64,000 bases of DNA from Pseudomonadota bacterium (lineage in GTDB: Bacteria > Pseudomonadota > Gammaproteobacteria > Burkholderiales > Rhodocyclaceae), in NCBI GenBank assembly GCA_018241685.1, contig JAFEDJ010000038.1:1-64000 (forward strand), given 5' to 3'. The notes under the pieces are model-generated. The model was not told where the DNA came from. It saw only the letters and a program-made list of their open reading frames with translations, and did not search any database. Below, one piece after another: positions 16,790 through 25,170 of this stretch (position 1 is its first letter; every line of letters begins with the position of its first letter). The translations under genes and the position numbers were made by a program.

Positions 16790-18892
16790 ATGCCCGCCCG
16801 CTTCGCCCGTAGTCCGCTGTACGCTGCCCTGCTGTCTGCCCTCGCCGCCGCCCACGCACCGGCCATCGCGGCCGACACCCCGGCCGTGGTCCTCAACCCG
16901 GTCGTCGTGACCGGCAGCCGCGCCGAGGCCGCCAGTTTCGACCTGCCCGCCTCCATCGACGTACTGAACCGGCAGGAGATCACGTCGGGCCAGCCCCGCG
17001 TCAATGCATCCGAGGCCCTCGTCGCCGTCCCCGGCGTGGTCGCCAACAACCGCCAGAACTACGCCCAGGATCTGCAGATCTCGAGCCGCGGCTTCGGCGC
17101 CCGGGCCGCCTTCGGCGTGCGCGGCGTCAAGCTGATCGCCGACGGCATCCCCGCCAGCATGCCCGATGGCCAGGGCCAGGCCGCCACCTTCAACCTGGAC
17201 GTGGCCGAACGTATGGAAGTGCTGCGGGGCCCGTTCTCGGCCATCTACGGCAATCACTCCGGCGGCGTGATCCAGCTGTTCACCATCGAGCCTCGCGACA
17301 ATCCCAGCGTGGATGCCGGCTTTGCGGCCGGCAGCTACGGCACCCGGAAAGAGGACATCACCGCCCAGGGTAAGCTCGATGGCCTCGGCTACGTGCTCAA
17401 CACATCCCGCTTCAGCACCGACGGCTACCGCGACCACAGCGCCGCGACCCGCGAACAGGCCTTCGCCAAAATCACCGGCAAGCCCGATGAAGACAGCAAG
17501 CTGACCTTCACCATCAACGGTCTGTGGCAGCACAACACCCAGGACCCCCTTGGCCTGACGCTGGCCGAATACAAGAGCAACCCGCGGAGCGTCGACCCGG
17601 TCGCCACGCAGTACAACACCCGCAAGAGCATCGACCACCTGCAGGGCGGTGTTGCCTACGAGCGCCGCTTCGGCTCCGACCTGCTGCAAATCTCCGCCTA
17701 CAGCGGCCAGCGCAGCGTGACCCAGTACCAGGCCATCCCGCCGTCCGCCCTCGCCGTCACCAAGGGCTCCGGCGGCGTTGTGGACTTCGACCGGACCTTC
17801 TACGGCTACGGCGCCCGCTGGATCGCCATCGGCCAGGCCCTCGGCGGCAAGGTCACGACCACCACCGGTTTCGAATACGACGTCAGCAAGGACATCCGGA
17901 GCGGCTTCGACAACCTCAACGGCACCAAGAGCACCCTGAGGCGCAAGGAAGCCGACAACGTCGAGAGCACCGGCGCCTACGTGCAGAGCGAATGGCAGCG
18001 CGGCCCGTGGAGCCTGACCGGCGGCCTGCGCTACAACACCGTCAAGTTCGACATCACCGACCAGTACCTGCTCAACGGCAACGACAGCGGCGGCCGCAAC
18101 TACACCAAGACCACGCCGGTCCTGGGCGTGGTGTACAAGCTAAACCCGGCCGTCAATCTGTATGCCAGCGCCGCCAAGGGCTTCGAGACGCCGACGCTCA
18201 ACGAGATGTTCTATTCCGGCAGCGGCGGCAGCTTCAATTTCGGCCTCAACGCGGCCCGCAGCAATCACTACGAAGTCGGTGCCAAAGCCCTCGTCGGCGA
18301 GAGCAGCCGCCTGAACGTCGCGTTGTTCCAGATCAGCACGGACGACGAACTGGTCGTCGACACCTCCACGGGGGGCCGGACCAGCTACAAGAGCGTCGGC
18401 AAGACCCTGCGCCAGGGCATCGAAGCCTCTTTCGATACCGCTTGGCGGCGTGATCTGAGCAGCCGCTTCGCGGTATCCCACATCCGGGCGATCTACGACG
18501 GCAGCTTCACTACCGGCACGGGCGCCAGCACCAAGACCATCAACGACGGCAACGCCATCCCCGGCGTCCCGCGCAGCACCGTGTTTGGCGACCTGGCCTG
18601 GAAAGTCACGCCGGCCATCACCACGGCCGTCGAAGGCGTCTATCGCAGCAAGATCTACGTGGAAGACACCAACACCGCCACGCCGGCCTCTTCCTACGCC
18701 ATCGCCAATCTGCGCGTTACCGCGGAACAACGCCTGAACCACTGGCGCCTCAGTGAGTTCGCCCGCCTGGACAACCTGTTCGACCGCAACTACGTCGGCT
18801 CAGTGATCGTCGGCGACACCAACAGCCGCTATTACGAGTCCGCCCCCGGCCGCAACTGGATGGCCGGCATCAACGCCCGCTACACCTGGTAA
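16790..18892 (+). CDS. pqqU: TonB-dependent receptor, PqqU/YncD family
   Basis: This 700-residue outer-membrane receptor has a signal peptide (about 28 residues), a TonB-box-like VVLNPVVVTGSR, a plug domain and a 22-strand barrel. Long stretches match what I recall of E. coli YncD, now PqqU, the receptor for pyrroloquinoline quinone: NRQNYAQDLQISSRGFG, then VDGIPASMPDGQGQ (here IADGIPASMPDGQGQ), DTRKSI-like NTRKSIDHLQ, and YVGSVIVGDTNSRYYE near the C-terminus. It would import PQQ with energy from TonB-ExbBD, which are not in this window. It shares an upstream element with pqqA. Confidence 0.85.
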   Translation: MPARFARSPLYAALLSALAAAHAPAIAADTPAVVLNPVVVTGSRAEAASFDLPASIDVLNRQEITSGQPRVNASEALVAVPGVVANNRQNYAQDLQISSRGFGARAAFGVRGVKLIADGIPASMPDGQGQAATFNLDVAERMEVLRGPFSAIYGNHSGGVIQLFTIEPRDNPSVDAGFAAGSYGTRKEDITAQGKLDGLGYVLNTSRFSTDGYRDHSAATREQAFAKITGKPDEDSKLTFTINGLWQHNTQDPLGLTLAEYKSNPRSVDPVATQYNTRKSIDHLQGGVAYERRFGSDLLQISAYSGQRSVTQYQAIPPSALAVTKGSGGVVDFDRTFYGYGARWIAIGQALGGKVTTTTGFEYDVSKDIRSGFDNLNGTKSTLRRKEADNVESTGAYVQSEWQRGPWSLTGGLRYNTVKFDITDQYLLNGNDSGGRNYTKTTPVLGVVYKLNPAVNLYASAAKGFETPTLNEMFYSGSGGSFNFGLNAARSNHYEVGAKALVGESSRLNVALFQISTDDELVVDTSTGGRTSYKSVGKTLRQGIEASFDTAWRRDLSSRFAVSHIRAIYDGSFTTGTGASTKTINDGNAIPGVPRSTVFGDLAWKVTPAITTAVEGVYRSKIYVEDTNTATPASSYAIANLRVTAEQRLNHWRLSEFARLDNLFDRNYVGSVIVGDTNSRYYESAPGRNWMAGINARYTW

Positions 18893-18945
18893 GGCACTTG
18901 CGGGGGCGAGTTCATCCGCTCCCACGTCAATGCCAGCCCAGAATG

Positions 18946-18976
18946 AAAAATGGCCCCGGAATCCGGGGCCATTTTT
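18946..18976. terminator. Bidirectional terminator between pqqU-like gene and thrC
   Basis: AAAAATGGCCCCGG pairs with CCGGGGCCATTTTT around a 3-nt loop. The A and T tracts flank the GC-rich stem on both sides, so it can end transcription of both convergent genes. Confidence 0.9.
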
Positions 18977-18994
18977 CATGGGTGAACGTACCGG

Positions 18995-20434
18995 TCAGCC
19001 GGCTTCGACCGTACGGGCGACCAAGGCCTTGATGGCCTCGGCATCCACATCCATCACCTCGACGCGCTGCGGCAGCGCCTCGATGTTGTCCAGGCCAGCG
19101 GGGCGCACGGGCTTGCGGCCCAGGGCTTCGACGATGGTGTCCTCGAACTTGGCCGGCTGGGCGGTTTCCAGCACCAAGGTCGGCACGGACGGGTCGCGCA
19201 GTTCGAGCGCGACCTTCAGGCCGTCAGCGGTATGGGTATCGATGACAGTACCGTAATCCTTGTCGGCGCGGCGGATCGTCGCCAGGCGCTCGGCATGGTT
19301 GCTGCTACCGGAAGCAAAGGCGTACTGGCCGATGGCGGCGAATTCCGGCGTGCCGGACAGATCAAAAGCGCCGCCCGCATCCACCTTGCTCCACAGCTCG
19401 CGCACCGTGTCGCCGTTGCGGCCGACCAGGTCGAAGACGAAGCGCTCGAAGTTGGAAGCCTTCGAGATGTCCATCGACGGGCTGGAGGTAGCGTGGGTCT
19501 CGGCGGTGCTGCGCGGGCGATAGACACCAGTGCGGAAGAACTCGTCGAGCACGTCGTTCTCGTTGGTGGCGAGGATCAGCTTGGCGACCGGCAGGCCCAT
19601 CTGACGGGCGATGTGGCCGGCGCAGATGTTGCCGAAATTGCCGGACGGCACCACGAAGGCAACCTGCTGGTCGTTGTTCTCGGTGGCCGCGAAGTAGCCC
19701 TTGAAGTAATAGACTACCTGCGCCGCGACGCGCGCCCAGTTGATCGAATTGACCGCCCCGATCTTGTACTTGGCCTTGTAGGCGTGATCGTTGGAGACCG
19801 CCTTCACCACGTCCTGGGCGTCGTCGAACATGCCGCGCACGGCGATGTTGTAGATGTTGTCGTCCTGCAGGGAGTACATCTGGGCGCGCTGGAAGGCGCT
19901 CATGCGGCCGTGGGGCGACAGCATGAAGACGCGCACGCCGTGCTTGCCGCGCATCGCGTATTCGGCAGCGGAGCCGGTGTCGCCGGAGGTGGCGCCGAGG
20001 ATGTTGATCTGCTCGCCGCGCTTGTCGAGCACGTACTCGAACAGGTTGCCGAGGAGCTGCATGGCCATGTCCTTGAAGGCCAGCGTCGGGCCGTTGGACA
20101 GCTCCAGCAGGCCCAGCTTGCCAGGCTCCAGCCAATGCACCGGAGTGATCTCGGCGGCCTTGGCGTCGTCGCGCACGTAGCCATACACCTCGGCAGTGTA
20201 GGTCTTGTCGCAGATTGCCTTCAGGTCGGCAGCGGGGATGTCGTCAATGAAGCGCGACAGGATCGCAAAAGCCAGCTCGGCGTAGGACAGCTTGCGCCAC
20301 GCGTCCAGGTCGGCACGGGTCACCTGCGGGTAAGTCTCCGGCAGGTAAAGGCCGCCGTCCGGCGCCAAGCCGCCAAGAAGAATGTCGCAGAAGGATTGGG
20401 GAGCAGACTGGCCGCGGGTGGAGATGTAGCGCAT
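18995..20434 (-). CDS. thrC: Threonine synthase
   Basis: This 479-residue PLP enzyme converts O-phosphohomoserine to threonine. The start MRYISTRGQSAPQSFCDILL at 20434 is the family N-terminus; the frame is open further upstream but that part is not ThrC-like. The PLP lysine lies in NGPTLAFKDMAMQLLG, and the phosphate loop is GATSGDTGSAAEYA. Length and sequence fit the long (class II) form of proteobacteria. The homoserine dehydrogenase gene that commonly precedes thrC is not present upstream here. Confidence 0.96.
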   Translation of the reverse strand: MRYISTRGQSAPQSFCDILLGGLAPDGGLYLPETYPQVTRADLDAWRKLSYAELAFAILSRFIDDIPAADLKAICDKTYTAEVYGYVRDDAKAAEITPVHWLEPGKLGLLELSNGPTLAFKDMAMQLLGNLFEYVLDKRGEQINILGATSGDTGSAAEYAMRGKHGVRVFMLSPHGRMSAFQRAQMYSLQDDNIYNIAVRGMFDDAQDVVKAVSNDHAYKAKYKIGAVNSINWARVAAQVVYYFKGYFAATENNDQQVAFVVPSGNFGNICAGHIARQMGLPVAKLILATNENDVLDEFFRTGVYRPRSTAETHATSSPSMDISKASNFERFVFDLVGRNGDTVRELWSKVDAGGAFDLSGTPEFAAIGQYAFASGSSNHAERLATIRRADKDYGTVIDTHTADGLKVALELRDPSVPTLVLETAQPAKFEDTIVEALGRKPVRPAGLDNIEALPQRVEVMDVDAEAIKALVARTVEAG

Positions 20435-20490
20435 GGTTCTCGCCGAGTTGAAAACGAAAACCCCGGAAGATAGCACACCCGCGGGTGCTT

Positions 20491-21600
20491 TCAGCCCCGC
20501 TGCACCAGGGCATGCACGAGGACGCCAGCGAACAGGGCGATCCCCGCCGCCAGCAGCGCCGCCCCGGCTGCCACACCGCCCAGCAGCAGGCCACCGCCAG
20601 CCAGAAACAACGCGGATCGCAAGCCACCGAAGCGCACCAGCCGCGCCCGCATGGCCGTGCGCCGGGGCGTCAACGGTCCTGGATGACGCCACACCGGCAA
20701 CAGCTGGGACAGCGCCCCGGTCACCAACGGCAGCAGGAACAACGCGAAGAAACCAACGATGGCTGGACGGGCAAGCATGCCACCCATGCCGTGCAAGGCG
20801 CCGGCACCGATGACCAGCAGCAGGCCGCAAGTCGCCCCGCTCAGCGCCACGGCCGCACCATCACCGAGCAGCCGTGCCAAGCCATAGGTCCGCCACCAGC
20901 CATACAGCGTGTGGATCAGTACGCCCCCGATCACCAAGCCCCCCACCACCGCCAGCAACGGGATGAGCCCCGCTGCGGCACTGGCCACGACACCGCCAAG
21001 TGCCCATGGCAACTGGTGCCGCAGTCTTACGGCAGCCTGCGGGTCCGGCTGGCCGAGCGCCGTCGGCATCAACACATGCAAGGTCCCGATGGCAGTCAGG
21101 CCGATGAAGCCCAAGGTATTGAGATGCAGATGCGCCAGGCGCAGCACGGCATACGCGGCCGGCCACAGCAACCCGACGAGAATCGCCACCAGCGCCGCGG
21201 CCAGACAGCCCAGCGCCGCCTTGTACCAAGCCAGCCCCGGGTGCGGGCGCCCCAATGCGGCCCGTCCGCGCCGCCACTGCCAGGCCAGGAAGCCCAGAGC
21301 CGCCGCAATGCCGATGCTCGCTGCCAGATGCAGGCTCCAGCCGGGTAGAACGCCGGCCAGCGCAGCCACCACCAGCAAGCCGGCCACTTGCAGCGCCAGC
21401 GGCAGGAAATGGACGGGCTTCTCCGCCGCGCCACTGCGCGTCAGCACCGGCACGAAATGCCCCATCGCCGCGAAGATCAGCGGCATCGCCCCCAGCGCAA
21501 AGGCCGCGTGGGCGGCTGCGGCAGGCGAGGCCCCCGTCACCGCCAGCCCGATGGCCAGTCCGAACGCTGCCACAACGCTCGCCCCCAGATAGATCAGCAC
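20491..21600 (-). CDS. Polytopic membrane protein, NnrS/heme-copper-oxidase-like
   Basis: This 369-residue protein has about ten to twelve hydrophobic helices. A GTG start at 21600 is chosen because GGAGGG lies 4-5 nt upstream; an ATG at 21627 has no good site. The segment LAHLHLNTLGFIGLTAIGTL followed by HVLMPTALGQ has the two-His helix pattern of heme-bearing membrane proteins such as NnrS or subunit I of heme-copper oxidases. It may bind heme or metal in nitric oxide or redox metabolism. It is divergent from the HPP gene and near other genes often linked to nitrogen-oxide metabolism. Confidence 0.6.
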   Translation of the reverse strand: MLIYLGASVVAAFGLAIGLAVTGASPAAAAHAAFALGAMPLIFAAMGHFVPVLTRSGAAEKPVHFLPLALQVAGLLVVAALAGVLPGWSLHLAASIGIAAALGFLAWQWRRGRAALGRPHPGLAWYKAALGCLAAALVAILVGLLWPAAYAVLRLAHLHLNTLGFIGLTAIGTLHVLMPTALGQPDPQAAVRLRHQLPWALGGVVASAAAGLIPLLAVVGGLVIGGVLIHTLYGWWRTYGLARLLGDGAAVALSGATCGLLLVIGAGALHGMGGMLARPAIVGFFALFLLPLVTGALSQLLPVWRHPGPLTPRRTAMRARLVRFGGLRSALFLAGGGLLLGGVAAGAALLAAGIALFAGVLVHALVQRG

Positions 21601-21655
21601 TTTTCCCTCCAAACAATCACAGATCAAGGCCCATGCAAGGAATCCTCCCTAGGCT

Positions 21656-21673
21656 GCATGCCCACCGGCATGC
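21656..21673. promoter_or_regulatory. Inverted repeat in divergent promoter region
   Basis: GCATGCC (21656-21662), four bases, then GGCATGC (21667-21673) is a perfect 7-bp inverted repeat. It lies in the 100-bp gap between the divergent membrane-protein gene and the HPP gene and could be an operator for either. No known consensus is matched. Confidence 0.35.
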
Positions 21674-21700
21674 CAGAACAAGAAAACAAGATTTACCCCC

Positions 21701-22885
21701 ATGGAAACCATTCGTCTCGCCCTGCTCCGTTTTTCCCGCCGCTACCTCTTCGCCGACGCCGCCCCTCTCTCCCGCACCGAACGCTGGCGTAGCGCTCTTG
21801 CTGCAATAGTTGGCGTTCTGATCTACGAAAGCGCGTTGTTTGTATTACCGGTGTCGGCCGAGGCCAAGCGACAGCTCGCCCCCCTCGGCGCCACATCGGT
21901 GATCCTGTTCACCTTACCCCACTCGCCGCTGGCCCAGCCGTGGTCCGTCGCCGGCGGCCTGCTGCTGCCGGCACTGACTGGCCTCGCCTGCGGGCACTGG
22001 ATCGCCCCCCCCTTCCTCGCCGGTGCGCTGGCGGTGGCCATCTCTGTATGGTTCATGGGTCAGCTGCGCTGCATCCACCCGCCCGGCGGGGCGATGGCGC
22101 TGGTGATGGTCGGCGCCGCCTCCCAGGGACTCGACATCCCTACCAGCCTGGCGGCAGTCAGCTGGAACGTGATTGCCATGCTGCTAGCCGCTACCACCGT
22201 CAACAACCTGATTCCCGGCCGGCGCTATCCGCTGTGCTCACCCGCCGTATCCACACCCAAGGTGCCGGAGCGCAGCCCCGCCGGCATCCGCCAGCCGGAC
22301 CTGGCCGCAGCACTGGAAGAGATCGATGCCTACCTGGACATCAGCGAGGAAGACCTGACCCAAGTCTTCCAGCGGGCAGCACGCCACGCTTTCCATCGCC
22401 ATGTATTGCTGACCTGCGGTGATGTGATGGGGCCGGCAACGCAGCGCGTGGACTTCGCCACCGAGTTGAACGAGGCCTGGCGCCTGATGAGCCGCCATGC
22501 TCTTTCAGTGCTGCCGGTGGTGGATCGGGCCGAGCGGGTCATCGGCCTGTTGACGTTGAAGGACTTCCTGCACCATGTGGAACCGGACAACGGCCAGCGC
22601 ATCGGCGACAACGTACGCCGCCTGCTGCGCCCGACACCCGGCCCGCACACCGACAAGCCGGAGGTCGTCGGCCAGCTCATGCTGACGCCCCGTACCGGCC
22701 TGCGCACCGCCAGCCTTACCGACGGCATCGCCGTCGCCGCCGACATCCTCGGCCAGCGCGGCCAAGGAGCGCTGCCGGTGGTGGACGAAGCGGGCAAGCT
22801 GGCCGGCCTGATCACCCCGACAACGATGACCGCCGTGCTGTTCCAGCACGAGGCCCTCGACTACGTGCGGGGCGACCAGACCTGA
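21701..22885 (+). CDS. HPP-family membrane protein with two CBS domains
   Basis: This 394-residue protein has an N-terminal HPP domain with four or five membrane helices, including the signature CIHPPGGAMALVMVGAASQG, and then two CBS domains: about residues 230-300 (LLTCGDVMGPATQRVDFATE) and 320-390 (GQGALPVVDEAGKLAGLITP). HPP proteins are implicated in nitrite transport in chloroplasts and cyanobacteria; CBS pairs bind adenine nucleotides. A nitrite or anion transport role gated by nucleotides is an inference. It lies near a DUF2249 gene and a cytochrome c. Confidence 0.85.
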   Translation: METIRLALLRFSRRYLFADAAPLSRTERWRSALAAIVGVLIYESALFVLPVSAEAKRQLAPLGATSVILFTLPHSPLAQPWSVAGGLLLPALTGLACGHWIAPPFLAGALAVAISVWFMGQLRCIHPPGGAMALVMVGAASQGLDIPTSLAAVSWNVIAMLLAATTVNNLIPGRRYPLCSPAVSTPKVPERSPAGIRQPDLAAALEEIDAYLDISEEDLTQVFQRAARHAFHRHVLLTCGDVMGPATQRVDFATELNEAWRLMSRHALSVLPVVDRAERVIGLLTLKDFLHHVEPDNGQRIGDNVRRLLRPTPGPHTDKPEVVGQLMLTPRTGLRTASLTDGIAVAADILGQRGQGALPVVDEAGKLAGLITPTTMTAVLFQHEALDYVRGDQT

Positions 22886-22891
22886 ACGCGT

Positions 22892-23158
22892 TCAGCCGAG
22901 CTTGGCGAAGTCGATGACGATCGCACCAGGCTCGCGCTGCTGGTAGGTGATGGACACCGTCTCGCCGTAGCGCTGCTGCAGTTGGCCGAGCAGCGGCAGC
23001 GGATCATGGTCATTGCAGAAGCGCATCGTCTCTCCCGGCACCAGCGCGTCCAGCGCGCCGAAGATGGCCGCATGGCGGAAACGCTTGGCGATGCCGCGGG
23101 CGTCGAACGGGTAGATGGCTTCGGGGGTGGTGTGGTTGCAGACGTGAATGGTTTGCAT
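22892..23158 (-). CDS. DUF2249 protein
   Basis: This 88-residue cytoplasmic protein starts MQTIHVCNHTTPEAIYPFDA at 23158, with GGAG upstream; the frame is open to 23257 without a better start. The core FGALDALVPGETMRFCNDHD followed by PLPLLGQLQQRYG matches the DUF2249 pattern (TusA-like fold). Such genes often sit near nitrate, nitrite or nitric oxide metabolism genes, and the neighbours here agree. The stop lies 6 bp from the convergent HPP gene end. Confidence 0.8.
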   Translation of the reverse strand: MQTIHVCNHTTPEAIYPFDARGIAKRFRHAAIFGALDALVPGETMRFCNDHDPLPLLGQLQQRYGETVSITYQQREPGAIVIDFAKLG

Positions 23159-23321
23159 GCTGGCTCCAAGGTATCGATAAATCCGACTGAATCTGTCGGG
23201 TATCGTCAGTGTGCCGTCAGGCACACCGGCTTTCCTTGATCTGCATCGGGTTTGCAAACCCCGCAGCGGAGGCCGACCGCAACATTGAAACCTTCAAGCG
23301 CCTACGCACCCAATCGACAGA

Positions 23322-23357
23322 CAAAAAAAACCCGGCCGCAACTTGCCCGGCCGGGCT
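23322..23357 (-). terminator. Terminator of the cytochrome c gene
   Basis: On the minus strand CCCGGCC-11 nt-GGCCGGG is followed by a run of eight T (complement of 23322-23330). It lies about 45 bp after the cytochrome stop. Confidence 0.88.
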
Positions 23358-23403
23358 TTAGCGCGCGGGGGGTGCGCGCCGAGGTCAAAGGAGAATCGAA
23401 CTC

Positions 23404-23817
23404 TTACTGGCCCTTGCTGACGATGTAGTCAACAGCGGCCTTCATCTCTTCATCGGACAGGGACGGATTGCCGCCCTTGGCCGGCATTGCACCCTTGTTT
23501 CCATTGAAGCCCTCGATGGCGTGCTTGTACAGGACGTCTTTGCCCTGGGCGATGCGCGGGCCCCAGTCGGCCTTGTCGCCCAGTTTGGGCGCGCCGGCCA
23601 CGCCGGTCTGGTGGCACATCACACAGGTCTTCTTGAACACATCGAGGCCCTTGCCACCATCGGCCGCCGCGTCGGCAACCGGCGCCGGGGCTGCGGCCGG
23701 CGCAGCGGCAGCAGCAGGCGCTTCAGCCTTCGGCGCCTCGGACTTGGGGGCTTCGGACTTGCCGCAGGCGGCCAGCAGGGCAACGAGAAGCAGGGGGAGG
23801 AGTTTTGTTGTACGCAT
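23404..23817 (-). CDS. Lipoprotein cytochrome c5-type
   Basis: This 137-residue protein has a lipoprotein signal peptide (LLLVALLAAC, Cys18), a Pro/Ala/Glu-rich linker with repeated SEAPK units, and a c-type cytochrome domain. Heme attaches at CVMCH (Cys65, Cys68, His69); the probable distal ligand is the Met in NKGAMPAKGG. It should be a membrane-anchored periplasmic electron carrier of the c5 class. It could serve as acceptor for PQQ dehydrogenases or for nitrogen-oxide reduction; context does not decide. Confidence 0.9.
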   Translation of the reverse strand: MRTTKLLPLLLVALLAACGKSEAPKSEAPKAEAPAAAAAPAAAPAPVADAAADGGKGLDVFKKTCVMCHQTGVAGAPKLGDKADWGPRIAQGKDVLYKHAIEGFNGNKGAMPAKGGNPSLSDEEMKAAVDYIVSKGQ

Positions 23818-23957
23818 GAACGGTCTCGGTAATCTGATGGGGATTGGGGGTTCCCAAGAAGCACAGCGGGAACACGACGCGATGCTAGCCCTCCGCCCCT
23901 GCCTGTCTCATTGACCCGCATCAATTGGCGCCAGCCAATGCGCGCGTCGGCCATTTT

Positions 23958-24857
23958 TCAGCCCGGCTCGCCTTCCAGCGCCGCCCGCCACGCCGCCGCC
24001 ATGCCTGGATGGAAGGGGTCGTGGGCGCAAGCCTCGATCCACACCAGCCGGCTGCCGGCGACGCGGGCGTGGATACGCTCGGCATTGGGCGGCGGGCAAA
24101 CCACATCGTCGCGACCGTGGATCAGCCAGACCGCCACGCCGGACAGTCCCGCGCAGGCCTCCAGGAAGTCCTCTTCATAAAGAAAGCAACCGGACTGCAG
24201 GTAATGGGCCTGCAGCCGGTACTTGCCCACCAGGCGGTCGAGTTCCTCCACCGTCGGCGATGGCAGCGGCGCGAACGGATCGTTCACCGCCTGCTCATAA
24301 AGCAGCCAGGCCAGCGCCGCGCCCCGGGCGCCCTCGCGCTCATCCCCACCGAGACGCGCCGCCAGTTCGGCCAGCAGATCCGGCGCATCGCCCAGCGCCG
24401 CAGACAAGGCCCACCAGGCCTCCGGCCGCAGCGCAGCCAGCCCGCCAAAGAACCAGCGCACATTGCCGTCGCCCGGCATGAAAACGCTGCGCACCACCAC
24501 GCCCTCCACCATCTGCGGATGCGCCGCCGCGTAGGCCAACGCCAGCGTCGCCCCCCACGAGCCGCCGCTCACCCACCAGCGCGCAATGCCGAGATGGCGG
24601 CGCACGTGCTCGATGTCGTCGATGAGATGCGCTGTCGTGTTGGCGCGGATCTCGCCAAACGGCAACGAGCGCCCGCAGCCCCGCTGGTCGAAGAACACCA
24701 CGTGATGGCGCCGCGCGTCGTAAAGCTCGCGCAGGCGCGGGCTGCAGCCGCTACCCGGTCCACCGTGGAGCACCACCACCGGCACACCGGCCGGATTGCC
24801 CCAGGTCTCGTAATACAGCCGGTGGCCGTCGCCCACATCGAGCAGTCCATTCGCCAT
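23958..24857 (-). CDS. pip: Prolyl aminopeptidase
   Basis: This 299-residue alpha/beta-hydrolase should cleave N-terminal proline from peptides. HGGPGSGCSP (residues 31-40) is the oxyanion-hole motif, FFDQRGCGRSLPF is the family signature, and Ser100 in VSGGSWGATLALAYA is the nucleophile. The acidic residue lies in LIHGRDDVVCP and the histidine in ACAHDPFHP. It is divergent from pqqA, only 118 bp away. Some PQQ clusters include a peptidase for PqqA processing, so a role there is possible, though Pip is normally a general peptidase. Confidence 0.9.
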   Translation of the reverse strand: MANGLLDVGDGHRLYYETWGNPAGVPVVVLHGGPGSGCSPRLRELYDARRHHVVFFDQRGCGRSLPFGEIRANTTAHLIDDIEHVRRHLGIARWWVSGGSWGATLALAYAAAHPQMVEGVVVRSVFMPGDGNVRWFFGGLAALRPEAWWALSAALGDAPDLLAELAARLGGDEREGARGAALAWLLYEQAVNDPFAPLPSPTVEELDRLVGKYRLQAHYLQSGCFLYEEDFLEACAGLSGVAVWLIHGRDDVVCPPPNAERIHARVAGSRLVWIEACAHDPFHPGMAAAWRAALEGEPG

Positions 24858-24868
24858 CCCAACCTCGA

Positions 24869-24909
24869 AATCATGATTTTCGTGAGGCGCAAGTATGCCG
24901 CCCCCGCAA
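24869..24909 (+). promoter_or_regulatory. PQQ-shared upstream element, copy 2 (pqqA)
   Basis: This is the second copy of the element at 16691-16724. It starts with the palindrome AATCATGATT, matches 20 of 21 positions through 24889, and has the identical second block CGCCCCCGCAA at 24899-24909. The spacer between blocks is 9 bp here and 2 bp at copy 1. It lies between divergent pip and pqqA. Confidence 0.65.
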
Positions 24910-24975
24910 CAATGCTTTCCACGGATTCGCCTTCCGGCGGACCGTAACCATCAATCAAAAAATTGGAGACTCATC

Positions 24976-25050
24976 ATGACCTGGACCACCCCCCAAGCTT
25001 GCGATCTGCGTTTCGGCTTCGAAATCACCATGTACATCGCCGCCAAGTGA
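24976..25050 (+). CDS. pqqA: PqqA precursor peptide
   Basis: This 24-residue peptide is the ribosomal precursor of pyrroloquinoline quinone. It begins MTWTTPQACDLRFGFE and contains the required Glu16 and Tyr20 with three residues between them (E-I-T-M-Y), the two residues cross-linked and cut out to form PQQ. GGAG lies 9 nt before the ATG. It is the first gene of the pqqABCDE operon, 120 bp before pqqB. Confidence 0.95.
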   Translation: MTWTTPQACDLRFGFEITMYIAAK

Positions 25051-25170
25051 TGGCGCCCGGATAGACCCGCCAAGGGTCTGTCCGCCCATCTCGCGCCAGC
25101 GAGTCGGCGTTGCGGCTCTGCCCCCCAGTTCCGCAACGCCCCACACAGCCTCAGCGGTCACGTCCAAGCC

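Noticed and set aside
20435..20830. N-terminal extension of threonine synthase to 611 residues
   Set aside because: The upstream part overlaps the adjacent membrane-protein gene and has no similarity to ThrC, whose family start is at 20434.
21601..21700. FNR/Dnr box between the membrane-protein gene and the HPP gene
   Set aside because: TTGAT is present on the minus strand but the second half-site does not match ATCAA at the correct spacing.
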